In this document: one piece after another, positions 33,657-45,500 of the stretch
Numbering within the stretch: position 1 is the stretch's first letter
Layout of the letters: every line of letters starts with the position of its first letter
Source of the DNA: Curtobacterium pusillum
GTDB lineage: Bacteria; Actinomycetota; Actinomycetes; Actinomycetales; Microbacteriaceae
Reading direction: 5' to 3'
Length of the DNA: 64,000 nt
Assembly (NCBI RefSeq): GCF_007673235.1
Contig: NZ_VDZH01000005.1
Span: forward strand, 310,001 to 374,000
Notes under the pieces: model-generated
Told to the model about the DNA's origin: nothing
What the model saw: only the letters and a program-made list of their open reading frames with translations
Databases searched by the model: none
Program-made: the position numbers and the translations under genes

Positions 33657-36110
33657 CTACGCGCCGGACAACCCGAGCGACCGCCCCTGCTCGACCGCCT
33701 CGCGTCGCGTCGACACCCCGAGCTTCCGGTACACGCTCCGCACCTGCGTCTTCACGGTGTTCACCGACACGTGCAGCTCCGACGCGATCCCCGGCACGCT
33801 CAACGGCTCCCCGAGCAGCCCGAGCACGACCGACTCCCGCTCGGACAGCACGACCCCGACGTCCGGACCCGGGAACACCGACCGCAGCCCGCTCAGCGAT
33901 GCCCACAGCGTCTGCGCCCGTTCGTCCCCCGACGCGTCGACGAGCTGTCGGACGTCGTCCCGCGGCGGCGTGAGCAGCTCTCCACGGAGGCCGTGCCGGT
34001 CGAACAGGTCCATCGCCTCCCGGAAGGCCGCGACCGCGGCGAGCACGTCGCCCGTCCGTCGCAGCGCCACGGCCCGCAGCAGCACGAGCAGCGCGGTGGT
34101 GCGGGCCTGGTAGACCCCGTGCACGGCGACGGCGTTGACGATCGCCAGTGCGCGCTCCGGTTCGGACCGGGCCAGCGCGAGTCCCATGTGCTCGGCCGCG
34201 TTCCAGACCTGCACGGCACCGAGCGCCTCGAGTCCCCGCTCGGCCTGCGAGAGCTGTCCGGCGGCGAGCTGGAGCCGCACCCGTGCGAGCGCGAGCATCC
34301 GCGCGCCGACGCCGCCGGCGGTGCTGCGTTGCCGGTAGCGCTGCACCCCGGCATCGTGCGCGGTGAGCTGGTCCTCGGGCGGGACGCGTCCGGCGACGGT
34401 GCTGGCGCGGGCGCGCACCGCGAGGACGATCGGCCAGTGCTCGAACGCACCGAACAGCGGGTCGACCCGGCGGAGGATCTGCTGCACGTCGTCCGGGTCG
34501 CCCGCCTCGAGCGCGACGAGCGCGGTCGCGAGCGCCCCCGTCGGTACGTCGAGCGGTCGGCCGCCGTCGAGCAGCCGCCGTGCCACGTCGACCTCGCCGC
34601 CGAGGGCGTGCACGAGCGCGGTCAGTCCCTCGGCTGCGGCACGCTGCAGGTCGCCGTCGGCGCCCTCGACGGGTTCGATCCGGGCGAGGGTGGCGAGTGC
34701 CCCCTCGCCGTCGCCGGCCGCCAGTTCGGTGGCCGCGATCTGCTGCAGGACGAACGGGAGGCGCGGTGCGAGTCGGTCGGCGGCCGTCGCGTCGAGCGCG
34801 TCGAGCCGGATCCGAGCCGTGGTCGCCGCCGCCACGGCGCCCACGTCGTCGCCGACGATCCGGCGGGCCTGGGCGTCGATCGCGGCGAGGAACACGGCGT
34901 CCGCGGACGGCGCGGTGGGCAGGACCGCGGCGACGGCGGGGATGACGGCGGCGTTCACGCGGGAGGCCCGGGCGTGGTGCCGGTCGGCGGCCGACTCGGA
35001 GCGGGCGATCGCGGCGAGGACGACCGGGTGCCGTGCGGCCCGCTTCGGCCGGATCGGGTCGAGGAGCCGGGCTATCGCCGGGGCTCCGGGGCCGGTGATC
35101 CGGGTCCACGCGGTGGTCAGGACGTCGGAGAGCAGGTCGAGGTCGTCGAGCTGGACGGCGGCGTCGATGGCGGTGACGGTGTCGTCGTGGGTGATCGCCC
35201 ACGCGGCGGCCCGACGCACGACCTCGCGGTGACGGTCGGCGTCCGTCGCGGCACCCGATGCCCGGAGCGCCCGGGCGATGCCGTCGTACCAGGCGAACCC
35301 GTCGCCGTCGAGTCGTCCGAGCCCGGCGTCGGCGGCGGCTCGGTGCACGGCCGCGAGGTCGGTCCCGCTGTCCCCACCGAGCTCGGCGAGGAACTCGGCC
35401 GGGGCGGACGGCACCACGGCAGCGCGCTCCCCGAAGCTCCGCAACCACGGCTCCTGCACGGTCTGGCCGACCCAGGCCCGGGTCGCCGTCGTCGTTGCCC
35501 GGTCGAACCGGGTGGCGAGGTCCACGGGTGGACGGTCCTCGGCCGCGAGGGCGGTGGCCGCCGCGGCGAGGACGCCCGTGAGCCCGCCGACGTCGGCGGT
35601 GGTGCGGGCGACGAACGCGGGGGCGACCACCACGCCGACCGCCCGGCCGAGCAGGGCGGCCGTCTCGGCGGCGTCGAACGCGAGGTCTCCGGCGCCGACG
35701 ACGGTGACGTGCCCCTCGGCCGCGACGGCGTCGAGCGCGGGGCCCGCCCGTCCGGCGAGGACGACCGGTCGCTCCGCGGCGGACGCGAGCAGCGCCCTGG
35801 TGCCGGCCACCCCGAGGAGGTGGGCGTCGTCGACGAGGAGGACGTGCCTCCCGGCCGGGTCGTCGTCGACCACCTGCCGGAGCCGGCCCGGCGCGGTCAC
35901 GGTGTGGTCGACCAGCAGGGCCGTCCGGTCCGCCCAGTCCGTGACGAGCGTCGACACACCCGACCGCGGTGGCCCCGCGACGACGACCACCCGGCCGGCG
36001 TGCACGGCCCGCTCGATGGTCGACGCGAGCCGCGCGCGGTGGAGCGGCGGGGTGGCGCGCCGGACACCGCCCACCTGGGCGGTCGCGTGGGAACGAGGGA
36101 GGGGCACCAC
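33657..36110 (-). CDS. Large LuxR family regulator (MalT/LAL-like) with degenerate P-loop
   Basis: An 817-residue protein with a STAND-like N-terminal NTPase region, a long helical middle rich in Ala and Leu that is probably TPR-like, and a C-terminal LuxR helix-turn-helix (LSERESVVLGLLGEPLSVPG, then IASELHVSVNTVKTQVRSVY). The Walker A position reads GPPRSGVST (residues 46-54), where Val52 replaces the invariant Lys; Walker B-like HVLLVDDAH is at 89-97. ATP binding may therefore be weak or lost. The gene starts 15 bases after the lipoprotein stop and is last of a giant-adhesin, lipoprotein, regulator series on the minus strand. GTG start at 36110 without a strong ribosome site. Confidence 0.88.
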   Translation of the reverse strand: MVPLPRSHATAQVGGVRRATPPLHRARLASTIERAVHAGRVVVVAGPPRSGVSTLVTDWADRTALLVDHTVTAPGRLRQVVDDDPAGRHVLLVDDAHLLGVAGTRALLASAAERPVVLAGRAGPALDAVAAEGHVTVVGAGDLAFDAAETAALLGRAVGVVVAPAFVARTTADVGGLTGVLAAAATALAAEDRPPVDLATRFDRATTTATRAWVGQTVQEPWLRSFGERAAVVPSAPAEFLAELGGDSGTDLAAVHRAAADAGLGRLDGDGFAWYDGIARALRASGAATDADRHREVVRRAAAWAITHDDTVTAIDAAVQLDDLDLLSDVLTTAWTRITGPGAPAIARLLDPIRPKRAARHPVVLAAIARSESAADRHHARASRVNAAVIPAVAAVLPTAPSADAVFLAAIDAQARRIVGDDVGAVAAATTARIRLDALDATAADRLAPRLPFVLQQIAATELAAGDGEGALATLARIEPVEGADGDLQRAAAEGLTALVHALGGEVDVARRLLDGGRPLDVPTGALATALVALEAGDPDDVQQILRRVDPLFGAFEHWPIVLAVRARASTVAGRVPPEDQLTAHDAGVQRYRQRSTAGGVGARMLALARVRLQLAAGQLSQAERGLEALGAVQVWNAAEHMGLALARSEPERALAIVNAVAVHGVYQARTTALLVLLRAVALRRTGDVLAAVAAFREAMDLFDRHGLRGELLTPPRDDVRQLVDASGDERAQTLWASLSGLRSVFPGPDVGVVLSERESVVLGLLGEPLSVPGIASELHVSVNTVKTQVRSVYRKLGVSTRREAVEQGRSLGLSGA

Positions 36111-36125
36111 CGGCGAGCGGGGCCG

Positions 36126-36593
36126 TCAGGCCGCGAAGCGCTCCACGCGCAGCACGCAGGAGAGCCCGCTCTCCGACGTGTCGATCGTGGTGTCCCAGTC
36201 CGTCGACGCGCCGGGGTCGACGGAGGCGACGTCGACCTCCTTCACGGCGCGGGTGTCCGACGCTCCCTTGAGCAGGGAGACGTAGATGCGGTAGCCCTGA
36301 CCGGTCTTCTCGGGGTTCTTGACCGTCCCCGCGACGGCCCACGACGAGCCGGAGCGCTTGCACGAGGAGACCTGCACGTCCGACTTCGCGCCGACGAAGT
36401 CGCCGGACCCACCGGCGGGGGTCTGCACGTCGGTGATCGCCGGGCGCTCGGTGGCCGCCGCGGAGGACGACGCCGAGGCCTTCCCGTCGGGGCCGTCACC
36501 ACCCGAGCAGCCGGCGAGGCCGACCCCGAGCGCGGCGACCCCGGCGAGCGCCAGGATCCGGACGGACAGGGAGCGCGTGGGGCGCAGGGTCAT
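36126..36593 (-). CDS. Small lipoprotein with FxLYD-like domain
   Basis: A 155-residue lipoprotein. The signal peptide ends in lipobox GVGLAGC (Cys ~29), followed by a Ser/Ala-rich linker to residue ~50. The remaining 100 residues look like an Ig-like FxLYD-type domain: VQVSSCKRSGSSWAVAGTVK, NPEKTGQGYRIYVSLLKG and ASTDWDTTIDTSE. Two cysteines in this domain could form a disulfide. The ATG at 36593 overlaps the stop of the giant surface-protein gene by four bases, so it is translated with it, and may assist its export, folding or anchoring. Function otherwise unknown. Confidence 0.85.
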   Translation of the reverse strand: MTLRPTRSLSVRILALAGVAALGVGLAGCSGGDGPDGKASASSSAAATERPAITDVQTPAGGSGDFVGAKSDVQVSSCKRSGSSWAVAGTVKNPEKTGQGYRIYVSLLKGASDTRAVKEVDVASVDPGASTDWDTTIDTSESGLSCVLRVERFAA

Positions 36594-39500
36594 CGGTGTT
36601 CCTTCCTGGTGCGACGGCGGCTCCCGATGGCCGCCGTTGCGATGCCGAGCGCCACGAGGAGTGCGGCCACGGCGATTGCCGGCACGGGGTCGGACCCGGT
36701 GAACGCGAGGGCAGGGAGCCCCGCGGCCGGGTGGACCGCGATCCGGACGGTGTCGGGCACTGAGGTGATCGGTCCGTCTCCGGGCAGGGTCCCGGGCTGC
36801 GGCGTCCCGATCGCCGTCGCGCTGTTCTCGACGCTACCGGAAGCGCCGTCGGCCTGACCGACCACGTAGGTGGCGGTCGCCGTCACCCGCTGGCCGGGGG
36901 CGAGGACGCCCGCGGCGCCGGGCCACTGCCCGTAGACGACGTCGGAGAGCCCGGCGAGCCGGTCGTCGACGTGCACGCCGCGCAGGGTGACGGTGCCGGT
37001 GTTGACGAGCGTGAAGCCGTACTGCAGCTGCTGTCCCACGGCCCCGTCGGTCCCGGCGGCGTACTGCACGGTCTTGTCGATCGTGAGCGAGCCACGGCCC
37101 GCGACCGGCGCGGTGGCCGAGGACGCTCCGCTCGTGACGTCGGTGCCGCCCGGTGCGGTGCCGCCCACGGTCGCGGTGTTGACCACGCCGCCGGCGTCGA
37201 CGTCCGCCTGGGTGATGCGGTAGCTCGCCGTGCCGGTCGCCTGCTCACCCGGGGCGAGCGCGCCTGGGGTGCCCGGCCAGGTCCAGCTGACGTCGGTGAG
37301 TCCGGCGAGCCCGTCGTCGAGGGTCACGTCGGTGATCGGCGTGGAGCCGTCGTTCGTCACGGTGAACGTGTAGTCCACGCGGTCCCCGACGGCGCCGGTC
37401 GCCCCGGCCGCGAGCACCCCGCGCTTGTCGAGCGTCAGGTGCGGTGCGTTCGGCAGGGAGACCCCGGCCTCCGAGGTGTCGGTGACGGTGGTGCCACCCG
37501 GTGCGGTGCCGACGACCGTCGCCGGCGAGGACAGCGATCCGGCGTCCACGTCGGCCTGGGTGACCACGACGGTCGCGTCGACCTCGACGGTCTCCCCGGG
37601 GAGGAGCACGCCCGGTTCACCCGGCCAGGCGTAGGCCATCGCGGAGACACCGGCCCCGGCGTCACGCACGGTGACGCCCCGGAGGGTGGTGTCGCCGCCG
37701 TTCGTGACGACGTAGTGGTACTGGACGGTGTCGCCCGCGGCGCCGGTCGCTCCCGGTGCCAGGGACGCGGTCTTCACGATCGAGATGCCGGTCGACGCGG
37801 TGTCCGTCGGGACCGTCGCTGCGCCGCCGCCGTCCACCACGACACCGTCCGGTGCCGTGCCGGTCGCCCGCGCGGTGTTCACGACCCCGCCGGCGTCGAC
37901 ATCCGCCTGGCCGACGGTGCTCGTGCCCGTGACCCGCGCGGTCTCGCCCGGCGCCAGGGTGCCCGAAGCGCCCGGCCACGCCGTGTCGGTGGTCCGGAAG
38001 CCGGCGAGGTCGTCGGTCACCGCGACCCCGGTGAGCGTGACGGTGCCGCTGTTCCGGACGTCGATCGTCCAGCGGAGCTCGGTGCCGCGGCCCGCGGTCG
38101 TGCCGGACGCGGGTGCGCCGGACTTCGTGACGGTGAGACCGGGGGTCCCGGTGACGGTCGTCGAGCCGTCGTCCGAGGCCCGCACGGTCGCCCCGGTCGG
38201 GCTCGTGCCGGTCGTGGTCGCCGTGCTCGAGACCGAACCACGGTCGACGTCCTGCTGGGTCAGCGTGTAGGTCGCCGTCGCCGTGGCGGTCTGCCCGGGC
38301 CGGAGGACTCCGGACCCGGCGGGCCAGTCGACCGAGATCGCGCCGAGGCCGGGCTGCCCGTCGGCGACGGTGACCCCGCGGAGCGTCGTGGCACCGGTGT
38401 TGGTGATCGTGAACGTGAAGGCGACCTGGTCGCCCGCGCGTCCCGTGGCACCGTCGGCGAGGCGCTGGGTCTTCACGATGTCGATGCCCGCGTCGGCCGC
38501 GGCGAGCGTCACGGTGGCGCTGCCCTCGGCCGAGACCGGCCCGCCCGTCGGCGGGTTGGCGGTCGCCGTCGCGGTGTTCACGACGCTGCCGGCGTCGACG
38601 TCGTCCTGCGTGACCGTGTACGCCGCGGTGGCGACGACGTCGGCCCCGGGGGCGAGCGTGCCGTCGAACGCGTCGGGGAACGTCAGCGCGCCGAGCCCCG
38701 GCAGCGGGTCGCTCGCGGCGACGTCGCGCAGGGTGGTGGTGCCGGTGTTCCGGATCGTCACGCGGTAGTCGACGGTGTCCCCGACGGAACCGGCCGCACC
38801 GTCGGCGAGCACGCCGTCCTTGGTGACGGTGAGCGCCGGGGCGCCGGGCAGCACGAGCGTCGCGTCCGCGTCGGCGGTGACGTCGGGGCCGTTCGGCGGG
38901 GTGCCCGTCGTGGTCGCGGTGCTGCCGAGGCTCCCGCGGTCGACGTCCACCTGGGTGAGCGTGTACGTCGCGGTCGCGGTGACGACCTGGCCCGGTGCGA
39001 GCACGCCCGCGGTCCCGGGCCAGTCGTACGACACGGTGCCCACGCCGTCCTGCGCGTCGGTGACCGTGACGCCGAAGAGCGTCGACGTGCCGCTGTTCGT
39101 CACCCGGTAGGTGAACGTCACGACGTCGCCGGCCCGCGGCGCGGTGTCGCCGTCCGGCAGCGCAGCGGTCTTCGTGATCCCGATGCGGGTGTCGGCGGGA
39201 CCGGTCTCGACCGTCGCGGTGGCGTCGGCGGTGACGACGGCGCCGTCCGGAGCGGTACCGGACGCGGTGGCCGGGTTGGTGACGCGGCCAGCGTCGAACT
39301 GCGCCTGGGTGATCGTCGAGGTCGCCGTCGCGGTGACCGTCTGCCCGGGGGCGAGCACGCCGGGGGCGCCCGGCCAGGTGCCGAACACCACGTCGCCGGA
39401 GCCTGCCAGCTGCTGGGCGATCGCGGCCTGGTCGAGGGACACGGTGCCGGAGTTCGTCACGGTGTACGTCCACTGCACGGTGTCGCCGACGGCGCCGGTC

Positions 39501-42500
39501 GCGCCGGGTGCGAGCGCACCCTGCTCGGTGAGCTGCAGGGCCGGTCGCGCCGGGATGGTGACGGTCGCGGTGTCGGCAGCGTCGACGGTCGCGCCACCGG
39601 GTGCGGTGCCGGTCGCGGTGACCCGGGAGGCCTGGGTTCCCTCGTCGACGTCGGCCTGCGTGAGCACGTAGGTCGCGGAGGCGCGTGCGGACTCCCCGGG
39701 CGCGAGCACCCCGGTGGTCCCCGGCCAGGCGATCGTGACTGCGGACGTGCCGGTCTGCGCGTCGGCGAGTGTCACACCGCGGATGGTCGACGTGCCGGTG
39801 TTCGTCACGACGTACCCGAAGTCGACCGTGTCACCGGCCTTCCCGGTCGCGCCGTCGGTCAGGCTCGCGGTCTTCGTGACGGCGATCTGCTGGGTCGAGG
39901 CACGCAGCGCGACCGTCGCACTGTCCCGCTGCGGTCCGGGGTCGGTCACACCGGTCGGCACGGTGGCGTCGGCGGTCGCGGTGTTCACGACACTGCCGGC
40001 GTCGACGTCCGACTGCGCGACGGTCGAGCGTGCCGTCGCGGTCACCGACTGCCCGGGCAGGAGCTTCCCGGCGGTGCCGTTCGGCCACGTCCCGACGACG
40101 GGTGCGGAGACCCCGGGCAGGGCGTCCGCGACCGCGACGTCGGTGAGCGTGACGGTGCCGGTGTTCGTCACCCGGTACGTCCAGTCGATGCGGTCGCCCA
40201 GGTCGCCCTGTGCGCCGTCGGCCAGCACGCCGGTCTTGTCGAACGTCCACGAGCCGGTGCGGACGGTGTCCACGCCGCCGTCCGCCGTGGCGGTGACGAC
40301 CTCGCCCGACGGGACGGTCGCCGTCGTCGTGGCGGTGCTCGCGATCGAGCCCCGGTCGACGTCCGCCTGTGTGAGCGTGTACGTGGCGGTCGCAGTGACG
40401 GACTGCCCGGGCGCGAGCGTGCCGACCGTACCGGGCCAGGTGCCGTAGGTGACGGTGCCGAGGCGCGCCTGGTCGTCGTCGAGCGTGACGCCGGTGAGCG
40501 TGCGGTTCCCGGGGTTCGAGACGGTGAACGTCAGCGTGACGGTGTCGCCCGCGACGCCCGTGCCCGAGGTCACGCGCTCGTCCTTCACGAGCGCGATCGC
40601 GTCGGACGGGTCCGCCGTGCGGATCGTCGCGCCGTCGGTCGCGGTCACCGGCGCTCCGGTCGGCGGGTTGCCGACGACGGTCGCCTGGTTGACGATGCTG
40701 CCGGCGTCGACGTCGGCCTGGGTGACCGTGTACGTCGCCGTCGCGGTCACGACGGCCCCCGGGGCGAGCGTGCCCGCGGTGCCCGGCCAGTCGGCGTCGA
40801 TCGCGGAGAGCCCGGCGAGCCGGTCGGACGCCGTGATCCCGGTGAGGGTGACGGTGCCGGTGTTCTGCGCGCGGAACGAGTAGCGCACGGTGTCGCCGAC
40901 CCGTCCGGTGCCGCCGTCGGTGTACGCGGCGGTCTTCGACAGCGTGATCGAGGGCGACGGGGCGATGGTCACCGAGCGGGTGTCGGCGTCGCTGACACCC
41001 GTGCCGCCGGGGGCGTTCCCCGTGGCCGTGACGGTGCTCGTCAGGGTGCCACGGTCGACCTCGGCCTGGGTGAGCACGTGGGATGCCGTCGCGGTGACGG
41101 TCTCCCCCGGTGCCAGGCGCCCGGTGGTGCCCGGCCAGGTCCCGTACACGACGGTGGACACGTCGGTCTGGTCGTCGCGGGCGGTGACGCCGGTCAGCGT
41201 GACGTTGCCGGTGTTCGTGATCGCGTAGGTGTACTCGACGCGGTCGCCGGCAACACCCGTGGAGCCGCTCGCGAGCGTCGCGGTCTTGACCACGCCGATG
41301 CGCGGGCCGGACGCGGCGGTCTCGACGGTGGTGCCGTCGGTCCCGGTCACGTCGGAGCCGTCGGGCGCACGCCCCACGACGGTCGCGGTGTTGGTGACCG
41401 CGCCGGCGTCGACGTCCGACTGCGTGATCGTGTACGTCGCCGAGGCGGTGACGGTCTGCCCCGGGGCGAGCACGCCGACCGCTCCCGGCCACTCGTCGAC
41501 GGTCGGGTCGCTGAGGCCGGGCATGCGGTCGATCAGGTCGAGCAGCGTGACGGTCACGTTGCCGGTGTTCGTGGCGGTGAAGGTGTAGCGGATGCCCTCG
41601 CCCGCGGACCCGGTCGCACCGGGCGCGAGCCGACCCTGCTTGAGCAGGGTGAGCTCCGGAGCCTGAGCGAGGTCGACGCCGGCGGTGTCGGTGTCGCGCA
41701 CCGTGCCTCCCGTCGGTGCCGTGCCGGTGGCGGTGGCGGCACTGGCGACGCGACCCGCGTCGAGGTCCGCCTGGGTGAGCGCGTACGTCGCGGTGGCCGT
41801 GACGGACTGTCCCGGAGCGAGCGTGCCCGCGGTGCCCGGCCACGTGCCGTACGTGACGGCGCTCGCGCCGGTCTGGGCGTCCGCGACCACGACACTCCGG
41901 AGCGTCTGGTTCCCGGTGTTCGTGATCGTGTAGCCGAGCCGGACCGTGTCCCCGACGGCGGGCGTACCGGTCGCGGCGAGCTGCTCGGTCTTCGTCAGGG
42001 CGATGGCCGGCGCACCGTCGTCCGTCCTGATCGTGGCGCTGTCGGACGCCGTGACGTCCGCACCTCGGGCCGGTGTCGCCGCGACGGTCGCCTGGTTGAC
42101 GATCGCGCCGGCGTCGACGTCGGCCTGCGTGACCGTGTACCCGGCCGTCGCGGTGAGGGACTGTCCCGGTGCGAGCGAGCCGTCGCCGTTCGGGCCGGCC
42201 GCCACCGTGATGGTGCCGAGTCCGGTGAGGCGGTCCGTGACGCGCGCCGAGCCGAGGGTGACCTGGCCGGTGTTCGTGACGGTGAAGGTGTAGTGGACGG
42301 TGTCGCCGACGCGCCCCGTGCCGCCGTCGACGTACGCGGCGCGCTTGGTGACGCCGACGCCGGCCGCTGCGGTCAGCGCGACCGAGCCCTGCGCGGTGTC
42401 GCCGACGCGGTTGCCGGTCGGACCGGTGCCCGTGGTGGTCGCGGTGCTCGCGACGCTGCCGCGGTCCACGTCCGCCTGGGTCAGCGTGTAGGACGCAGTG

Positions 42501-45500
42501 GCTGTCACGGACTGTCCCGGGGCCAGGGTGCCGACGGCGGTCGGCCAGGTGCCGAAAGCGATGTCCGACAGCCCCGCCTGTGCGTCCGCGAGCTCGACGG
42601 CGGACAGCGTCGCCGTGCCGGTGTTCGTGATCGTGTACCCGAACCGCACGGTGTCGCCCGCGACGCCGGTCGCACCGGCGCCGAGCTGCTCGGTCTTGTC
42701 GAGCCGGATGCCGGGGACGGCCGTGGCGAGCGCGACGGTCGCGGCGTCGGACGCCGTGACGGAGTCACCCGTGGGCGTGCTGCCGGTGACGGTGGCGTCG
42801 TTCAGCACGCTGCCGGCGTCGACGTCGGCCTGGGTGACGCGGTACGTCGCCGTGCCGGTGACGGCCTGCCCGGGGGCCAGGCGTCCGGCGGCGGCCGGCC
42901 AGTCGGCGACCTCGACGTCGGACACCCCGGCGAGGACGTCGGAGACGGCGACCCCGGTGACGGTGACGTTGCCGGTGTTGGCGACGCGGAACGTGTAGCG
43001 GACGGTGTCGCCGACGGCCCCGGTCGAGCCGCCGAGGCTGCCCGTCTTGTCGATCGACAGGGCGCCGCGCGTCGCGACGGTCACGCCGCCGTCGTCGGAC
43101 GCGGCGACGTCGGCGCCGCGGGGCGGGGTGCCGGTGGTCGTCGCCGTGCTCGCGATGCTGCCGCGGTCGACGTCCTGCTGCGTGAGCGTGTACGTGGCGT
43201 GGGCGACGACGGACTGCCCCGGCGCGAGGCGTCCGGCCGTGCCACCGGGCCAGGCGTCGAAGCGGACCGCCGAGACACCCTGCTGCGAGTCGGTGACCCC
43301 GACGCCGGTGAGCGTGACGTCGCCGGTGTTCGTGACCGTGAACGTCAGGTCGACGGTGTCGCCCGCGGCGCCGTCGCCCCGGTTCGTCTCGGTCTTCTGG
43401 ATCCCGATGCCCGGTGCACCGGTCGTCGTGACGACGGTGCGTGTCCCCGAACCGGACACGGTCGTGCCAGCGGGGGTGGTGCCGGTCGTGGTCGCGGTGT
43501 TCGCGATCGACCCGGCGTCCACGTCGTCCTGCGTGACCGTGCGGTCCGCCGTGACGACGACCGCCTGGCCGGGCGACAGCGTGCCCGCGGTGGTGTTCGG
43601 CCACGTCGTGGTGGGGGTGCCGAGCCCGGCGAGCGGGTCGTCGACCGTCACGCTTGTGAGGGTGGTCTGCCCGGTGTTCGTCGCGGTGACGGTGTACCGG
43701 ACGACGTCGCCGACCCGCACCGCACCGATGTCACCGGCGCCGACGACCGCGGCCGTCTTGCGCGTCGACACGGCCGAGGTCGGGTCGAGCACGACGCGGC
43801 CGTCGTCGGTCGCCGAGACCGCCGCACCGCTCCGTCGGTCGGTCGCGGTGGTGGTGGCGCCGCTGGACAGCGCGACGTGGTCGTCGGTGTCCGCCGCGGC
43901 ACGGTCGACGTCCGCCTGGGTGAGCCGGTAGCTCGCGGTCGCGGTGACCGACTGCCCTGGGGCGAGCGTGCCGGTGGTGCCCGAGGGCCAGGCGCCGAAC
44001 GTGATGCCGGACAGCCCCTGCTGCTCGTCGGTCAGTCCGACGCCCGTCAGTGTCGTCGTGCCGGTGTTCGTGATCGTGTACCCGAACCGCACGGTGTCGC
44101 CGGCGACCCCGGCGGACCCGTCGGCGACGGCCTCGGTCTTGTCGAGCGTGATCGTCGGGGCGCTCGCATCGACCGCGGTGGTGCTCGTGGCGGTCTTCGT
44201 GATCGCGGCTCCGGCCGGCGGGCTGGCGACGGCGTTCGCGGTGTTCACGACGCTGCCGGAGTCCACGTCCGCCTGGCTGATCGTGTACGCCGCCGTGGCG
44301 GTGGCGATCTCGCCGGGCGCGACGACGCCGGGGCGGGACGGGTCCGGCCACGTGTACGACAGCACACCGACGCCCTGCAGCTGGTCGGTCATCTGCAGCA
44401 GGTCGAGGGTGGTGTTGCCGGTGTTCCGCGCGGTGAGGGTGAACCGGAGGTCGTCGCCGACGCCCGCGCTGCTGCCCGTGGGCACGCCGGACTTCGTGAA
44501 GTCGAAGGTGTTCACCTGCGTGACGGGGACCGTTCGGTAGCTCGTCGCCGTGACGACCGCACCGCCGTTGGACGGGGCGCCGCGGGTCGTCGCCGGGCTG
44601 GTGACGTACCCGGCGTCGATGTCCGCCTGGGTCAGGGCGTGCACGGCGGTGGCGGTGACGGTCTGGCCCGGGGTGAGCGTGCCGGTGGTCCCGGACGGCC
44701 AGGTGCCGTACGTGACGGCGCCTGCGCCGGCATCGGTGACGCCCACACCGGTCAGGGTGAAGTCGCCCGTGTTCGTGACCGTGTACCGGAGGTCCACCGG
44801 GTCACCCGGCTTGGGCGCGCTGCCGGTGTCCCGGACGGACGCGTCCTTGACGATGCCGATCGCCGCGGTGTTGTCGGCGTCGGTGGCGATCGTGACGGTC
44901 GCGTCGCGGCTCGTGGTGGCGCCGGCGGGCGTGGTGCCGGTGACCGTCGCCGTGTTCGTGATCGCGCCGGCGTCGACGTCGGCCTGCGTCACGGTGTACC
45001 GCGCGGTGGCGCGGAGTCGTTCACCGGGGGCGAGGGAGCCGGCCGTGCCGCCGGACCACTCGAGGTCGCGGAGCTGCCCGGCGGCCGCCGCGTCGGCGAC
45101 CGGGGTCGAGGTGCCGAGGCCGATGAGCTGGTCGCGCAGGGCGAGGCCGCTCAGGGTGACGGAGCCGGTGTTCGTCGCGAGGAACGAGAACACGACGGTG
45201 TCGCCGACCCGGCCGCTCTGCACGGCGCCGTCGGCGGACTGGCCGTAGCGGGCGGTCTTCGTCAGTGTCACGGCCGGGGTCGGCGTGATCGTGACGCCGT
45301 CGGTGGCGGTCGCGGTGACGCGGGTGCCGGCCGGGGTGGTGCCGAACGCGGTCGCCGCGGAGCGGATGCCGCCGGCGTCGACGTCGGACTGGCTGAGCGT
45401 GTACGTCGCGGTGGCGGTCGCGGAACGGCCGGGCGCGAGGGTGATGGTGGTGTCACCGTCGGCGAAGACGACGCTCGAGATCCCGCGCTGGGCGTCCTGC

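Noticed and set aside
32604-36857. A 1417-codon plus-strand frame across LacI and opposite the LuxR gene
   Set aside because: It is out of frame with LacI and antisense to LuxR; composition is that of a GC-rich shadow.
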